Shown in pieces: positions 44,820-54,458 of a stretch of DNA of 64,000 nucleotides. How positions within the stretch are numbered: position 1 is the first letter of the stretch; each line of letters begins with the position of its first letter. The notes beneath the pieces were generated by a model. That model saw only the letters and a program-made list of their open reading frames with translations, was not told the origin of the DNA and ran no database searches. The translations under genes were made by a program, and so were the position numbers. The stretch comes from Paenibacillus shirakamiensis (GTDB lineage Bacteria > Bacillota > Bacilli > Paenibacillales > Paenibacillaceae), in the NCBI RefSeq assembly GCF_017874255.1, contig NZ_JAGGLD010000002.1, positions 124,001-188,000 on the forward strand, read 5' to 3'.

Positions 44820-45728
44820 TTAGTTGAACACTACAGTTTTATTATGATGAACCAGTAAACGATCTTCAATGTGCCATTTCACAGCTCTAGCCAGAACGAC
44901 ACGTTCAATCGTACGCCCGATCCGCTTCAGTTCATTTACATTATCACGGTGACTTACTCGCTGAACATCTTGTTCAATGATCGGTCCCCCATCGAGTTCT
45001 TCGGTAACATAATGTGCTGTAGCACCAATGATTTTGACACCACGATCGTAGGCTTGAGCATAAGGCTTGCCCCCAACAAAAGCAGGCAAGAAAGAATGAT
45101 GAATATTAATAATCCGGTTACGGTAGGGTTCAATAAGAGCCGGAGATACAATCTGCATATAGCGGGCAAGGACAATTAGATCTACTTTCCCATCTAAGAG
45201 CTCCAATTGCTTGGCTTCCGCCTCTTTTTTCGTATCTGGTGTCACCGGAATATGATGATATGGAATACCAAATGATTCAATGTAAGCCTTCATATCGGGG
45301 TGATTACTAATGACCATCGAAATCTCCGCATCTAGATCACCCGCCTGCCATTGCCATAATAACTCAACTAGACAGTGGTCTTCTTTGGAGACCAGAATCG
45401 CTATCTTCTTTTTCTTCTGGAGAGGAAAAATGTTCCATTCCATTTTAAATGTTGTCGCAATTTCTTGAAAGTCCGCCTCAATTCCTTGGAGCCTCGTATT
45501 CAGATTTTCAAGATCAAACTCCACTCGCATAAAAAACATGCCGCCTTCGGGGTCCATCGAATATTGATCAGACTGAACGATATTCGCTCCGTGCTGATGG
45601 AGGAAATGAGAGACAGCCGCTACGATTCCTGGTCCATCTGGGCAAGAAATCAGCATCCGTGCCCGATTTTTCTGATATTCTTTGATAGGTAATAATCCTG
45701 CCTTGGTGTGTGTGTCCATGAACTTCAA
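44820..45728 (-). CDS. purU: Formyltetrahydrofolate deformylase
   Basis: PurU hydrolyses 10-formyl-THF to formate and THF. The 302-residue protein has an N-terminal ACT domain (RARMLISCPDGPGIVAAVSHFL, in parts) and a formyltransferase domain with the catalytic INIHHSFLPAF (Asn, His) and the later Asp in ATAHYVTEELDGGPIIEQD. The frame opens at TTG 45728, with GGAGG 4 bases upstream. The next ATG (45719) is 13 bases from it, so the TTG is the likelier start. Confidence 0.93.
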   Translation of the reverse strand: MKFMDTHTKAGLLPIKEYQKNRARMLISCPDGPGIVAAVSHFLHQHGANIVQSDQYSMDPEGGMFFMRVEFDLENLNTRLQGIEADFQEIATTFKMEWNIFPLQKKKKIAILVSKEDHCLVELLWQWQAGDLDAEISMVISNHPDMKAYIESFGIPYHHIPVTPDTKKEAEAKQLELLDGKVDLIVLARYMQIVSPALIEPYRNRIINIHHSFLPAFVGGKPYAQAYDRGVKIIGATAHYVTEELDGGPIIEQDVQRVSHRDNVNELKRIGRTIERVVLARAVKWHIEDRLLVHHNKTVVFN

Positions 45729-45762
45729 ATATCCTCCTTCAATATCTACCTTTGCAACTATA

Positions 45763-46896
45763 TTAAGCTTGTAACTTCAGATCATGAGCTGCTAGCCAGC
45801 CGATCAGACGTTGATTGATTTGTTCTTCGTTCAAATGCGGCAGAAGCGATGCCTCCACGACCAGATCATAGAGACGCTCCAGAGGCTCTCTTGGATCTGC
45901 TTTTTTGGCTTTTGGATCATTTTTCAGCAGTTCCCATGTACTAATAACGAAAGCACGTGGATGGATATCTTGCTGGGTAAAGAATTGATGGAGCTGCTCC
46001 ACTTCCGTTAAGTAGCTCTCTCCCAATCGCTCAGCTGCAGTACCGCGTAGAAGTGCAATTTCAGCTTCATACATCGGACGCTGAGTTTTGGCGTCTTTTC
46101 CAATCCAAGGGGTCTCTAGAATGAACGGCTTACCCGCTAATTTCTCATGATGAACCACCCGATTTATAGCCTCAAAGCCAATCCAACCCGTTCCAATAGG
46201 CGTATGTCGGTCTTTATGAGATCCTATAGGATTCTTGCTGTCATTGATATGCACGACACCAATTTTGTGGAGCCCAATAAGGCGGTCAAATTCTTCTAAT
46301 ACACCATCCAAATCGTTCACAATATCATAACCAGCATCATGAATATGGCAGGTGTCTAGGCAAATCGTTAGACGCTCGTTGTGCTCCACCTTCTCAATAA
46401 TGCGGGCGATTTCCTCAAAAGTGCGACCGATCTCTGTTCCTTTTCCAGCCATCGTCTCTAAGGCAATATTAACGTCCGTCTCACTCGTACCATTAAGCAC
46501 CTCATTCAGACCTTCAGCGATACGGTCGATACCATAGTCGGCATCCTTGTCCGTAAATGCACCGGGGTGAAGAACGATATTCTTTACACCAATTGCGTGG
46601 GTGCGACGAATTTCTTCTTGCAAGAACTCCACAGCCAATTGATAAATATTGGATTTATAAGAACCCAAATTCACTATATATGGGGCATGGACAACGATGT
46701 CATCCAGCTGAATCCCAGCAGCGCTCATCGCTGCGCGACCCTCTTCCAAGAACATCGAATCAATTGGCTTGCGCCGCGTATTCTGGGGAGCTCCTGTATA
46801 TATCATGAACGAGCTGGAGCCGTAAGATGCGGCTTCTGCTGTGGCACTAAGCAAACCTTTGTCGGAAAAAGATACATGCGAACCTATTTTTAGCAC
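45763..46896 (-). CDS. nfo: Endonuclease IV with C-terminal extension
   Basis: The first 285 residues are a complete class II AP endonuclease: [75 protein letters not shown] and FILETP supply the trinuclear zinc ligands. It incises abasic sites in repair. Residues of about 286-377 form an extra domain not found in the usual 280-300-residue enzymes: helical, charged, with [22 protein letters not shown]. Its role is unknown. A GGAGG site lies before the ATG. Confidence 0.93.
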   Translation of the reverse strand: MLKIGSHVSFSDKGLLSATAEAASYGSSSFMIYTGAPQNTRRKPIDSMFLEEGRAAMSAAGIQLDDIVVHAPYIVNLGSYKSNIYQLAVEFLQEEIRRTHAIGVKNIVLHPGAFTDKDADYGIDRIAEGLNEVLNGTSETDVNIALETMAGKGTEIGRTFEEIARIIEKVEHNERLTICLDTCHIHDAGYDIVNDLDGVLEEFDRLIGLHKIGVVHINDSKNPIGSHKDRHTPIGTGWIGFEAINRVVHHEKLAGKPFILETPWIGKDAKTQRPMYEAEIALLRGTAAERLGESYLTEVEQLHQFFTQQDIHPRAFVISTWELLKNDPKAKKADPREPLERLYDLVVEASLLPHLNEEQINQRLIGWLAAHDLKLQA

Positions 46897-47119
46897 GTGA
46901 AAGGAACCTCCTTCGAATATAAGCTTGTATTGAATTTATTTTATCGTGAATGTGGAAATAAATCTAGGTGAGTGAATTCGGGGGCCTCTGTCACTAAAGT
47001 AGTAGAAGGATTAGAGCATTTTATTCCATATAAATGATCGATATAAAATGGGAAATAAGGTATAATTTCTAAATAGTAATGAGTAGTAAATGATGAGACT
47101 GAACGAGGTGAAACTATCG

Positions 47120-47590
47120 ATGTATCTTTTTAATAACCTACTTTACGCAGCCGTAGAAGGACCGAACCGCTGGTTTATGAATTCAATTGCTTTTTGGGGT
47201 TTCGTTATGTTAGCTACGATGACTGTGGGCGGATTTTTCATGTTCCGCAAGTTCCTCAAGGTATTACCCAAAGCGGACGGCAAATCTAAACTGGATTGGC
47301 AGAATTATTGGGTTGAACGCAGTCGCCCGCTATGGACGGATGAAGCAAAGGGTTTCTTAGATAAGCTGGTATCCCCTGTTCCTCAAGCATTCCGTGATAT
47401 CGCAAAGCATTCCATTGCAGCCGAAATCGGTAAAATCACGATTGAAAGTGGCGCAAGCGAGGTTACACGTGACCACTGTATCAAAGGGTATATCATCGCT
47501 ACCCCAAAGCGAGATAACAAGTTCCTTATGAAATTTCTGAAGAAGAATGAGATAGACTACCTGCCTTATCAACATTTAATCAATAAATAA
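47120..47590 (+). CDS. DUF2621 membrane-anchored protein
   Basis: The 156-residue protein has one N-terminal membrane helix (SIAFWGFVMLATMTVGGFFMF) and a cytoplasmic-like basic domain with WTDEAKGFLDKLVSPVPQAFRDIAKHSIAAEIGKI (in parts) and ending PYQHLINK. This is the DUF2621 layout (Bacillus YneK-like); the function is unknown. GAGGTGA 8 bases before ATG 47120 decides the start; the frame opens at 47090. A TATAAT-like -10 lies near 47060. Confidence 0.85.
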   Translation: MYLFNNLLYAAVEGPNRWFMNSIAFWGFVMLATMTVGGFFMFRKFLKVLPKADGKSKLDWQNYWVERSRPLWTDEAKGFLDKLVSPVPQAFRDIAKHSIAAEIGKITIESGASEVTRDHCIKGYIIATPKRDNKFLMKFLKKNEIDYLPYQHLINK

Positions 47591-47647
47591 TAAGATTAAC
47601 CTATACAAGCAATTCATGTGCGTAGAAGTAAAGCCACATATACAGAC

Positions 47648-47675
47648 AAACCCACCGACAGACGGTGGGTTTTGT
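47648..47675 (+). terminator. Intrinsic terminator
   Basis: AAACCCACCG pairs with CGGTGGGTTT around a 5-base loop, followed by TTGTT. Confidence 0.85.
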
Positions 47676-47715
47676 TATAGGAATGGGTAAAATAATGAAA
47701 AGGAGGTTGAGCAAA

Positions 47716-48669
47716 ATGAAGATGGCTATTGCGGGGGGAACAGGATTCATTGGGAAAGCCCTATCCTCGTATTGGGTGAGTCAAGGACACCATGTTCAGA
47801 TTATTACAAGAAAGAGACCAGAGACTTCGGAACAACAATCTCAACCTATTCCTAATAGTGCCTCACATACCCCAACGAATCCAAAAGAAGGACAACGGAC
47901 ATATGTAACCTGGGACGAACTGGAGAAAGATTCGTCATCGCTCGAGAGCATGGATGCCATCGTTAACCTTGCAGGAGCCTCGCTTAATCAGCGGTGGACT
48001 TCTAAAGCAAAGAAGCAAATTTTAGATTCAAGGCTTAGCTCAGTCCATTCCTTACTTAAAGTTGTAGCTACACTATCACATAAACCCGCAGTTATCATAC
48101 AAGGATCGGCTGTAGGCTATTACGGGACTTCACTGACCGAAACTTTTGATGAACACAGTGCGAGCTCGGGCACCGATTTTCTATCCAATGTTACCCGCCA
48201 GTGGGAACATGCTTCCCTACCTTTTAAAGAAGAGGGCATAAGGCTGGTATATCTAAGAACTAGTGTAGTTTTAGGGAATACCGGGGGTGCGTATCCTCTT
48301 ATGCGACTGCCCTACAAACTAGGTGTAGGCGGAAGAGTAGGCTCTGGGAAGCAGTGGGTGTCTTGGATTCATCTGCATGACATGGTACGGCTCATCGATT
48401 GGTGTATCCAGCAAAAGGCACTCTCAGGTCCAGTGAATGCAGCAAGCCCCGAACCTGTCATGAATGCTGAATTTGGACGTGTTGTTACTCGTGTTCACCA
48501 CCGGCCCTACTGGTTCCCCCTTCCAGCCTTTCTCTTAAAAACCATACTAGGCGATCAGTCCACCTTACTGCTGGACGGTCAACGCGTACTTCCTAGGAAA
48601 GCGCTAGATCATGATTTTCATTTCAAATTTCCTTCTTTACAAAAAGCAGTGAAAGATTTAAAGGAATAA
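47716..48669 (+). CDS. TIGR01777-family NAD-dependent epimerase-like protein
   Basis: The 317-residue protein begins MKMAIAGGTGFIGKALSSYW, an extended-SDR Rossmann motif, followed by VNLAGASLNQRWTSKAK, QGSAVGYYGTS with the active-site tyrosine, and a C-terminal DUF1731 tail (FPLPAFLLKTILGDQSTLLLDGQRVLP, in parts). The family (YfhF, SULA-like) has no firm substrate. AGGAGG at 47701-47706, 9 bases before ATG 47716, fixes the start. No terminator follows, only T-rich repeats. Confidence 0.92.
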   Translation: MKMAIAGGTGFIGKALSSYWVSQGHHVQIITRKRPETSEQQSQPIPNSASHTPTNPKEGQRTYVTWDELEKDSSSLESMDAIVNLAGASLNQRWTSKAKKQILDSRLSSVHSLLKVVATLSHKPAVIIQGSAVGYYGTSLTETFDEHSASSGTDFLSNVTRQWEHASLPFKEEGIRLVYLRTSVVLGNTGGAYPLMRLPYKLGVGGRVGSGKQWVSWIHLHDMVRLIDWCIQQKALSGPVNAASPEPVMNAEFGRVVTRVHHRPYWFPLPAFLLKTILGDQSTLLLDGQRVLPRKALDHDFHFKFPSLQKAVKDLKE

Positions 48670-48700
48670 TAAAGACTTCCTGTGATTAAAGGGTTTTGAA

Positions 48701-48787
48701 TTTTGTGTTTTTGTGTTTTTGTGTTTTTGTGTTTTTGTGTTTTTGTGTTTTTGTGTTTTTGTGTTTTTGTGTTTTTGTGTTTTTGTG
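48701..48787. repeat. Octanucleotide microsatellite TTTTTGTG, about 11 copies
   Basis: After a partial first unit (48701-48707), ten perfect TTTTTGTG units follow to 48787, then two decayed ones. It starts 32 bases after the epimerase-like gene. Confidence 0.97.
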
Positions 48788-48856
48788 TTTTTATGTTTTT
48801 ATAATTATTCTGATTTCTTAACGTTCTGCTGTTTCAATTCTTCATTTCTTATATTT

Positions 48857-48912
48857 TTATTTTCTTATTTTCTTATTTTCTTATTTTCTTATTTTCTTAT
48901 TTTCTTATTTTC
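48857..48912. repeat. Octanucleotide microsatellite TTATTTTC, 7 copies
   Basis: Seven perfect units of TTATTTTC, followed by decayed relatives and TGTGTTC variants up to about 48965. Same unit length as the preceding repeat but a different sequence. Together they fill the gap between two convergent genes. Confidence 0.95.
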
Positions 48913-48989
48913 TATATTCTTGTGTTCTTTTCTTATTTTTTGTGTTCTTGTGTTCATGTGTTCTTAGTCTGATAACGTAAATTGATATT

Positions 48990-50696
48990 TTATCCCAGAC
49001 ACAACTTGAATTCAGTTGAAGCAATGGAAAACACATCTCCATTAGCAAGGGGATACGCTTTGTAGGGGGCCATGGGTTCCCCTTTTAGCTTGGTGCCATT
49101 CCGAGAGCCGAGATCTTTAATAGTATATGTCTTTCCCTCTAATGCCACTTCAACATGCGCTCTTGAAATTCCCACAGTCTTGTCTACATACTGTACTACT
49201 TCCTGCGATCTTCCAATAACAAAGCTTGCTCCCGTAAGTGGAATATCTTCCTTTACGCCATTAGTAGCTTCCTTCCTCTCAAGGAAAGGTGTATTCATCA
49301 CGGAAGAATCTTGGGTGAGCAGTGTGGTGGCTTGTGGAAAAGGAGGATTTAACAGCTCCGTGTGAAATGCTGGATTCATCTTCGTATTCTCGAACTTTGA
49401 AGATGGAGTTCCAGATCTGGAAAGTTGCCAGGCGTCTGAAATGTCAGCGTGACTAGAAATATGAGAATAAGATGTTACATCCTTCTCTAATAGATCTCCA
49501 TTTCCAGATTGAACTAGATGATTTAAGTTGGGCGACTGTGGCACATAAGCTAAGTTTTTATAAAAGTTATCTTCTTCTAAAGGCTTATCATTCCAACGCC
49601 ATGCCTTCTCGTTCCATCCACGTTTTGAAAAATTTTCGTCACTTGCTTGATCATTCGAATTCTTAATAGGCTTCTGATTATGTTGGTTATCATGACGTCT
49701 CCATCGTAATGCAGATACCATTCCTAATATGAATAGTAGTGTTAATCCTGCACTAATATATAAAGTGGAGGTACTTATATGATCTAGGTAAGCTAACTTC
49801 CAGCTCAAGGCAGAAGCTAACAGCGCGGTTAACATTACATACGTACGTGTCTTTCCCGTTATCCATAAAACCTTCTCATCCAGTTCAGTAGATTCCGGCC
49901 TCATAAGTGTTGCCGGGTCTAGATGATTAGGCTTAGAAATAGGAACAGACATTGAATATTTATTTTTATTTAAGTGAGATTGATTATGTATTCTATCTTC
50001 TGAATCCAATTCGCAATCTCTCTGATCCTCACGGTAACAGGTTACAGAGGTAGTGGATGTACGTTCCTGCGAAATAGGTGATTCAGAATAAGGTAGCTGA
50101 TAATACATCTGTCCTTGTTCTTCCCCAGCCAGCAACTTTTGTAGTAGCCTGAGCAATCCATCTAAAGAAAAAGCTTCATCATTACACATCTGAACAAGCT
50201 TCTGAATCCCTCCACCTTCAAGCTGTGTTACACAAGTCATACACTTCATAATTAATGAGGAAATTTGAGAAGCCACGGATGGACCTACATTTAACTGCTG
50301 TAATGGAATATAGGTAAAGTATAGCTTCCCTGATCCTAGTTCTCCCTCAACAAAAATAAACTCTTCATGAATCCTATAGCTAGAAGGATGAAGCATGTAT
50401 TGATTACACTCCTGCAAGGCTCTAACAATCTGAATAAAAAAAGCATAAAACTCCGGCATACTCATTCGATCGCCGCGCATACGCTGAGACAACATGCGCT
50501 TTCCCTGAATATCATATTGAAGTCTAATATACAGATCAATTTCTTTCACATTCATTTTCAGAAGATGGGGAATATTTACAGAAGCCATCATACTGCATTG
50601 CACATGACTCAAATCACTTGATTGTAATGGGGGCTCTGTGGTAAGCACCATGAATGTGCCGCCATGATGTACATAATCTACTTGGAATTCATGCAC
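48990..50696 (-). CDS. FHA-domain protein with N-terminal DUF6382-like domain
   Basis: The 568-residue protein has four parts. An N-terminal region (about 1-195) of the DUF6382 type is followed by a polar linker. Two membrane helices lie at about 275-330 (YVMLTALLASALSWKLAYL and LYISAGLTLLFILGMVSAL). A long disordered stretch leads to an FHA domain at about 490-565 with VIGRSQE, GISRAHVEV and LGSRNGTKL, the phosphothreonine-binding residues. It closes the Tad operon and probably ties pilus assembly to a Ser/Thr kinase signal; no kinase gene is in the window. Confidence 0.85.
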   Translation of the reverse strand: MHEFQVDYVHHGGTFMVLTTEPPLQSSDLSHVQCSMMASVNIPHLLKMNVKEIDLYIRLQYDIQGKRMLSQRMRGDRMSMPEFYAFFIQIVRALQECNQYMLHPSSYRIHEEFIFVEGELGSGKLYFTYIPLQQLNVGPSVASQISSLIMKCMTCVTQLEGGGIQKLVQMCNDEAFSLDGLLRLLQKLLAGEEQGQMYYQLPYSESPISQERTSTTSVTCYREDQRDCELDSEDRIHNQSHLNKNKYSMSVPISKPNHLDPATLMRPESTELDEKVLWITGKTRTYVMLTALLASALSWKLAYLDHISTSTLYISAGLTLLFILGMVSALRWRRHDNQHNQKPIKNSNDQASDENFSKRGWNEKAWRWNDKPLEEDNFYKNLAYVPQSPNLNHLVQSGNGDLLEKDVTSYSHISSHADISDAWQLSRSGTPSSKFENTKMNPAFHTELLNPPFPQATTLLTQDSSVMNTPFLERKEATNGVKEDIPLTGASFVIGRSQEVVQYVDKTVGISRAHVEVALEGKTYTIKDLGSRNGTKLKGEPMAPYKAYPLANGDVFSIASTEFKLCLG

Positions 50697-50707
50697 TTTA
50701 TTACCTC

Positions 50708-51211
50708 CTAAATATAATAATAGGCTATTAGAACTCCGGGCAGAACTGCTAGCATAAATGGAAATGTGAGCATTTCTTTAGGTTCAAGACGTAATACACT
50801 AATCTGTCTTAAAGCAATAAATCCAACTATATTAGCTGCTACTTTTCTGAAACGGCTGAACAATTCTTTACGTAATATCACAATAAATAAACCCAGTAGT
50901 CCTGCGAAAATTATAGAATACATCATCGAAGAGAGAGCGAAGGTTACTCCCATCCATGAGCCGATCCCTCCAAAAATTTTCACGTCCCCTCCTCCTACTG
51001 CACCGCAAAAATAGAGTACCATCATAAACCCAAATCCTACTGCCGTTCCGATTACACTTACGTACAAACCAGATGGACCTTCCCAAAACAAGTGGAATAT
51101 CCATCCGCTCCAAATTGATGTTACCGAGATTGCATTTGGAATTTTCATATAACGTAAGTCTGTTACAAATGCCAAGAGCAGAAATACCATACACCCCATA
51201 AAAACTAGCAT
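50708..51211 (-). CDS. tadV: Prepilin peptidase, A24 family (TadV/CpaA)
   Basis: The 167-residue membrane protein has about six helices and both catalytic aspartates of the family: TDLRYMKIPNAIS and GGGDVKIFGGIG. It lacks the methyltransferase half of PilD, as is usual for TadV. It should cleave the Flp pilin and the TadE-like proteins of the same operon after the glycine of their G(x)4E motif. Confidence 0.9.
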   Translation of the reverse strand: MLVFMGCMVFLLLAFVTDLRYMKIPNAISVTSIWSGWIFHLFWEGPSGLYVSVIGTAVGFGFMMVLYFCGAVGGGDVKIFGGIGSWMGVTFALSSMMYSIIFAGLLGLFIVILRKELFSRFRKVAANIVGFIALRQISVLRLEPKEMLTFPFMLAVLPGVLIAYYYI

Positions 51212-51265
51212 TCTTGTGCTGCTTCTCCCTTCTCATCCATAGTCCTTAAATGTTAGACCGGATTA

Positions 51266-52312
51266 TTACTGTTGCTTACTGTTCACTTCAAAATGATCTG
51301 TCGTCGTCACACCCTCTTCGGTCTCAAGTATAAAGCTCCACGTTCCCAGCGTTGTATTTCCAGAGACGAGCCAGCTCCAATCCACATATCCCGAGGCATC
51401 AGCTGTAGCCTGTCCTAAGTATTTAGCCGTGCTTTTTCCACTCTTGTAAAACACAGTCAGACTTACTCTACTTCCAGGCTTCGCGCTTGCTGATATAGTA
51501 GCCTTATTCCCGCGATAAGCTGGAGAAGGCTTGCTTAATACTTTCGCTCCCTCGTAAGCCTGTGAAATATTTCCCTCGCCCGCTATACCTCCCTCTTGCT
51601 CTTGGGTGTCCCCAATCCAAAGACGTTCAAGAGCCTTAGACTGAATTACTATGGGTTGGGATGTAAAGGGAATACGTATGGGTAACTTATAATTAAGCTC
51701 CAATCCAAAGTATGGAGACTTTCCTGTTTTCATGTCTGGCACAATGACACGGCTAACATGAACACGTTCTTCTTGAAGCTGAGTCCCTACAAGTAATGGA
51801 TGCAGAAGTGGCTTCAACCATGGATCAAGCACCGCTTCAGACATTTGATTGCGCATATCCTGCAACGGCTGTTCTCCATTAGTAATGCCTTCCTTAATCC
51901 AGTCTGATAAGGGTGACGGCAGTTGTTCTGTATATTTGGAAGACCACTCACTCAGCGACAATTTAGGCATTTGCCACGATGTAATAGATGTAGAATCCGT
52001 AGAACCCGAAGAATCCTTCGATTTCATGGCTATTGCTACCGGATACATATGTGCAGCCACATTTTTCACACTGTTTGATGCTACCGTATGTAACTGTGAA
52101 GAGAAGACCGTCACTTGAACCATATAGATCAAGAAGAAGATAACCATAACAAATACAGGCATAACTAACGCAGCTTCTAGCACTACACTTCCTCTATTAT
52201 TCATAGCAAAAGCTTCTCTCACTTGTCCTATGAATATATTGAATAGAAAGAACGGACGGTAACGCTTTCTTTCTGTGATATTAGTAGGAATAGTCCGCTT
52301 GTTTAACCGCAT
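51266..52312 (-). CDS. TadE/TadF-like pseudopilin with Ig-like C-terminal domain
   Basis: A pilin-like N-terminal segment (NNRGSVVLEAALVMPVFVMVIFFLIYMVQ, in parts) carries the G(x)4E cleavage motif and one membrane helix. It is followed by a soluble region and, from about residue 255, a beta-rich segment (ATISASAKPGSRVSLTVFYKSGKSTAKYLGQ..., ending FEVNSKQQ) that looks like a bacterial Ig-like domain. The frame opens at ATG 52312, overlapping the upstream gene by 32 bases. ATG 52204 (MNNRGS) gives the more usual TadE length before the helix; the start is uncertain. Confidence 0.75.
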   Translation of the reverse strand: MRLNKRTIPTNITERKRYRPFFLFNIFIGQVREAFAMNNRGSVVLEAALVMPVFVMVIFFLIYMVQVTVFSSQLHTVASNSVKNVAAHMYPVAIAMKSKDSSGSTDSTSITSWQMPKLSLSEWSSKYTEQLPSPLSDWIKEGITNGEQPLQDMRNQMSEAVLDPWLKPLLHPLLVGTQLQEERVHVSRVIVPDMKTGKSPYFGLELNYKLPIRIPFTSQPIVIQSKALERLWIGDTQEQEGGIAGEGNISQAYEGAKVLSKPSPAYRGNKATISASAKPGSRVSLTVFYKSGKSTAKYLGQATADASGYVDWSWLVSGNTTLGTWSFILETEEGVTTTDHFEVNSKQQ

Positions 52313-54458
52313 AATACTTATTCCCTTCTACAATTCCTGATAGAACACCTGAGGACTGCATAAGTTTAGCTATACCCGGAAGGAACCACACAGGCATAGC
52401 TAAGCTTACCTCACCAGATATATAGGAAGGTTGTTCATCTGGATTCACGCCTGTGTTCATTCGAATTAAAGCTAACATTCTGGAAATTCTGGATTCACTC
52501 CCCCCTTGCATTAACATGAACGTTCTTAGAAAATCACGATAGCTAAGTTCTACCTTTAGATAGTCACTCAGCTGAATACTTCCTTTTTCGCAAAGGCGAA
52601 TCATATCTAGTAAGGCATGTTCGATTCCATATAATAAAGCCATCGCGAGGATCAATAATGGATTACCCGCAGAAGTATTTTTTATTAATCCTTCCATAGT
52701 ACGAACCGCTAGTCTCGCAGCAAATATTTCTCCATATGCAGCTGCGATATTGCCTGTGGGATTCTGGAAGCCATACAAAACATACTCCAGCTCCTGTTGT
52801 TTTGGACCGAATTCATTCCCAATCGTACGAATCGAGCCTCCTTTTGCAAATTCTTTAAGCCTTGTAATATCGAAGGGGTTGAAATACTCAGCTGCATATT
52901 CTGTCTGAAATGCACGGTCGCTCATACCTTGAATTAAGCTGGAAAAAGAGTCATACAATTGATCCATACCCGACATAGATTCACTTACAGATTGATAGGG
53001 ATCATGTTCTTGAGGTCCAATTGCAGCTTCTGACAGAGAATCACTTCCACCATTCGCATTTAATTTTTTATTGTTCAGGTAGTAACTATCTAGCGTGTTA
53101 AATTCCCCCTGTTTTTCTTTGAAGGAATTACTTGCATTCGAGAGCCCCTTCACAATACTCAGAGCATTCCCTAGTTTTACCTTAGCCTCTTGCTCTGTCT
53201 TCTTCCGAGCATCATCATAAGCTCGATAAGATTTCAAAGACTGCTCTTCCTGCTGAATTAAATTTTGTGCACCGCTATCGAAAAACGTATGTAAGTAATT
53301 GTCTGCTTCTGAAGCAGCTAGTGATATTGTAGATTGTATATCGGCTGAGCTATTTCCTGGATTCAGTAATGTTGTTTCTTTGGATCTAGTTTGTAAAAGG
53401 GAGTGCTGAAGTCGATTAAAGCTAACCTTTTGCTCCGTTAGATGATCTTCAATCTGCTTCCAAAGCGTATCAGGTATAACTAATGCATCTGTCATATTTC
53501 TGATTTTGGAGATTTCAGTACTTCCACCTGCCTCATCCTCCCCCTCAGCTCCAACCTGGTTATACTTCGCATCCACTGCTCGATTTTTAGATTCCTCAAT
53601 CACTTGTTTCATTTGTTCATTAAGGATTTTAGCATCCTTTAATGAAGATTCCGCAACCATTACATGTTGAGGGTGGGCTCCCTGGGCTCGCACAAGATCG
53701 GATGCAAGACTACTAAACGTCTGGGATACACTCTGCCGATAAGACTGAATTTCAGCTTGATATATCTGATCTTTTGGAAGCTTCCCACCATCTTCGGAAA
53801 TCTTTGTACAATACTCATCATAATGGGCCGCTGCATCGGCCGCAGTCTGGACCGATAGACCTAAACCCGAGTTAGATGGGTTTCTTTCCCCATGAACCGC
53901 GTTCCAACCTGATGCATTTTTGGCGGAAACCATAGCCTGCCGCTGATTGGCTAATACCTCATCTAATTTAGCTTCTCGCTTGTCGTATAATTTCTGCAAT
54001 TTACCCATGACATTCACAGTGCTGGATGCTTCTTTCATAACGTTAGACATAGGCTTGAATTTGTTAACAATCTCAAGTGTTAGATTAATAGGTGCCTTAT
54101 ATTTCATTTGCTCCCGAACTTGCTGTATAAATATGGGGTATAACCCCACGGGACGACTCAGCTCAAGGGACGAACTTGCTACTTTTGCACGTAAAATGGG
54201 TAGATCATCACTTCGTGAAGATAGATTAGACTGCTCTTGAAGAACCTTAGATAATATGTAAGATTCATTTGTGCCTCCATATGCAAACAATCCATACTTC
54301 TCAGCCAGATTAGGATCATATGCTGACATTACAGACCGGACAGCAGCGTTAGAAATTTGTTCAGCTTGATTCTGAAGGGCCGCAATTCTAGCATAATCAA
54401 TGAGTACCGCCACAAATGCAAAAATCACGGCAAAAATCATAATTAGAAAAACAGTCAC
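52281..54458 (-). CDS. TadG-like protein, DUF5702 type; start region possibly frameshifted
   Basis: The 725-residue protein has an N-terminal membrane helix (VFLIMIFAVIFAFVAVLIDYARIAALQNQAEQI, in parts) and a very long helical, coiled-coil-rich extracytoplasmic part, as in DUF5702 pilus-associated proteins. The family N-terminus normally includes a few residues plus EGAVTVFL before the helix. Here the only in-frame regular start is GTG 54458, within GAVTV. ATG 54498, close behind AAAGGAG, would read through in frame only if the TTT at 54486-54488 were one T shorter. It may be an indel, a sequencing error or an unusual start. Confidence 0.75.
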   Translation of the reverse strand: MTVFLIMIFAVIFAFVAVLIDYARIAALQNQAEQISNAAVRSVMSAYDPNLAEKYGLFAYGGTNESYILSKVLQEQSNLSSRSDDLPILRAKVASSSLELSRPVGLYPIFIQQVREQMKYKAPINLTLEIVNKFKPMSNVMKEASSTVNVMGKLQKLYDKREAKLDEVLANQRQAMVSAKNASGWNAVHGERNPSNSGLGLSVQTAADAAAHYDEYCTKISEDGGKLPKDQIYQAEIQSYRQSVSQTFSSLASDLVRAQGAHPQHVMVAESSLKDAKILNEQMKQVIEESKNRAVDAKYNQVGAEGEDEAGGSTEISKIRNMTDALVIPDTLWKQIEDHLTEQKVSFNRLQHSLLQTRSKETTLLNPGNSSADIQSTISLAASEADNYLHTFFDSGAQNLIQQEEQSLKSYRAYDDARKKTEQEAKVKLGNALSIVKGLSNASNSFKEKQGEFNTLDSYYLNNKKLNANGGSDSLSEAAIGPQEHDPYQSVSESMSGMDQLYDSFSSLIQGMSDRAFQTEYAAEYFNPFDITRLKEFAKGGSIRTIGNEFGPKQQELEYVLYGFQNPTGNIAAAYGEIFAARLAVRTMEGLIKNTSAGNPLLILAMALLYGIEHALLDMIRLCEKGSIQLSDYLKVELSYRDFLRTFMLMQGGSESRISRMLALIRMNTGVNPDEQPSYISGEVSLAMPVWFLPGIAKLMQSSGVLSGIVEGNKYYAVKQADYSY

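Noticed and set aside
48857-48965. CRISPR-like array
   Set aside because: The repeats are contiguous 8-mers without spacers, and no cas genes are present.
48713-48967. Frame rich in Phe, Cys, Leu and Val
   Set aside because: It is the product of two octamer repeats whose 8-base period cycles through all frames; no start signals.
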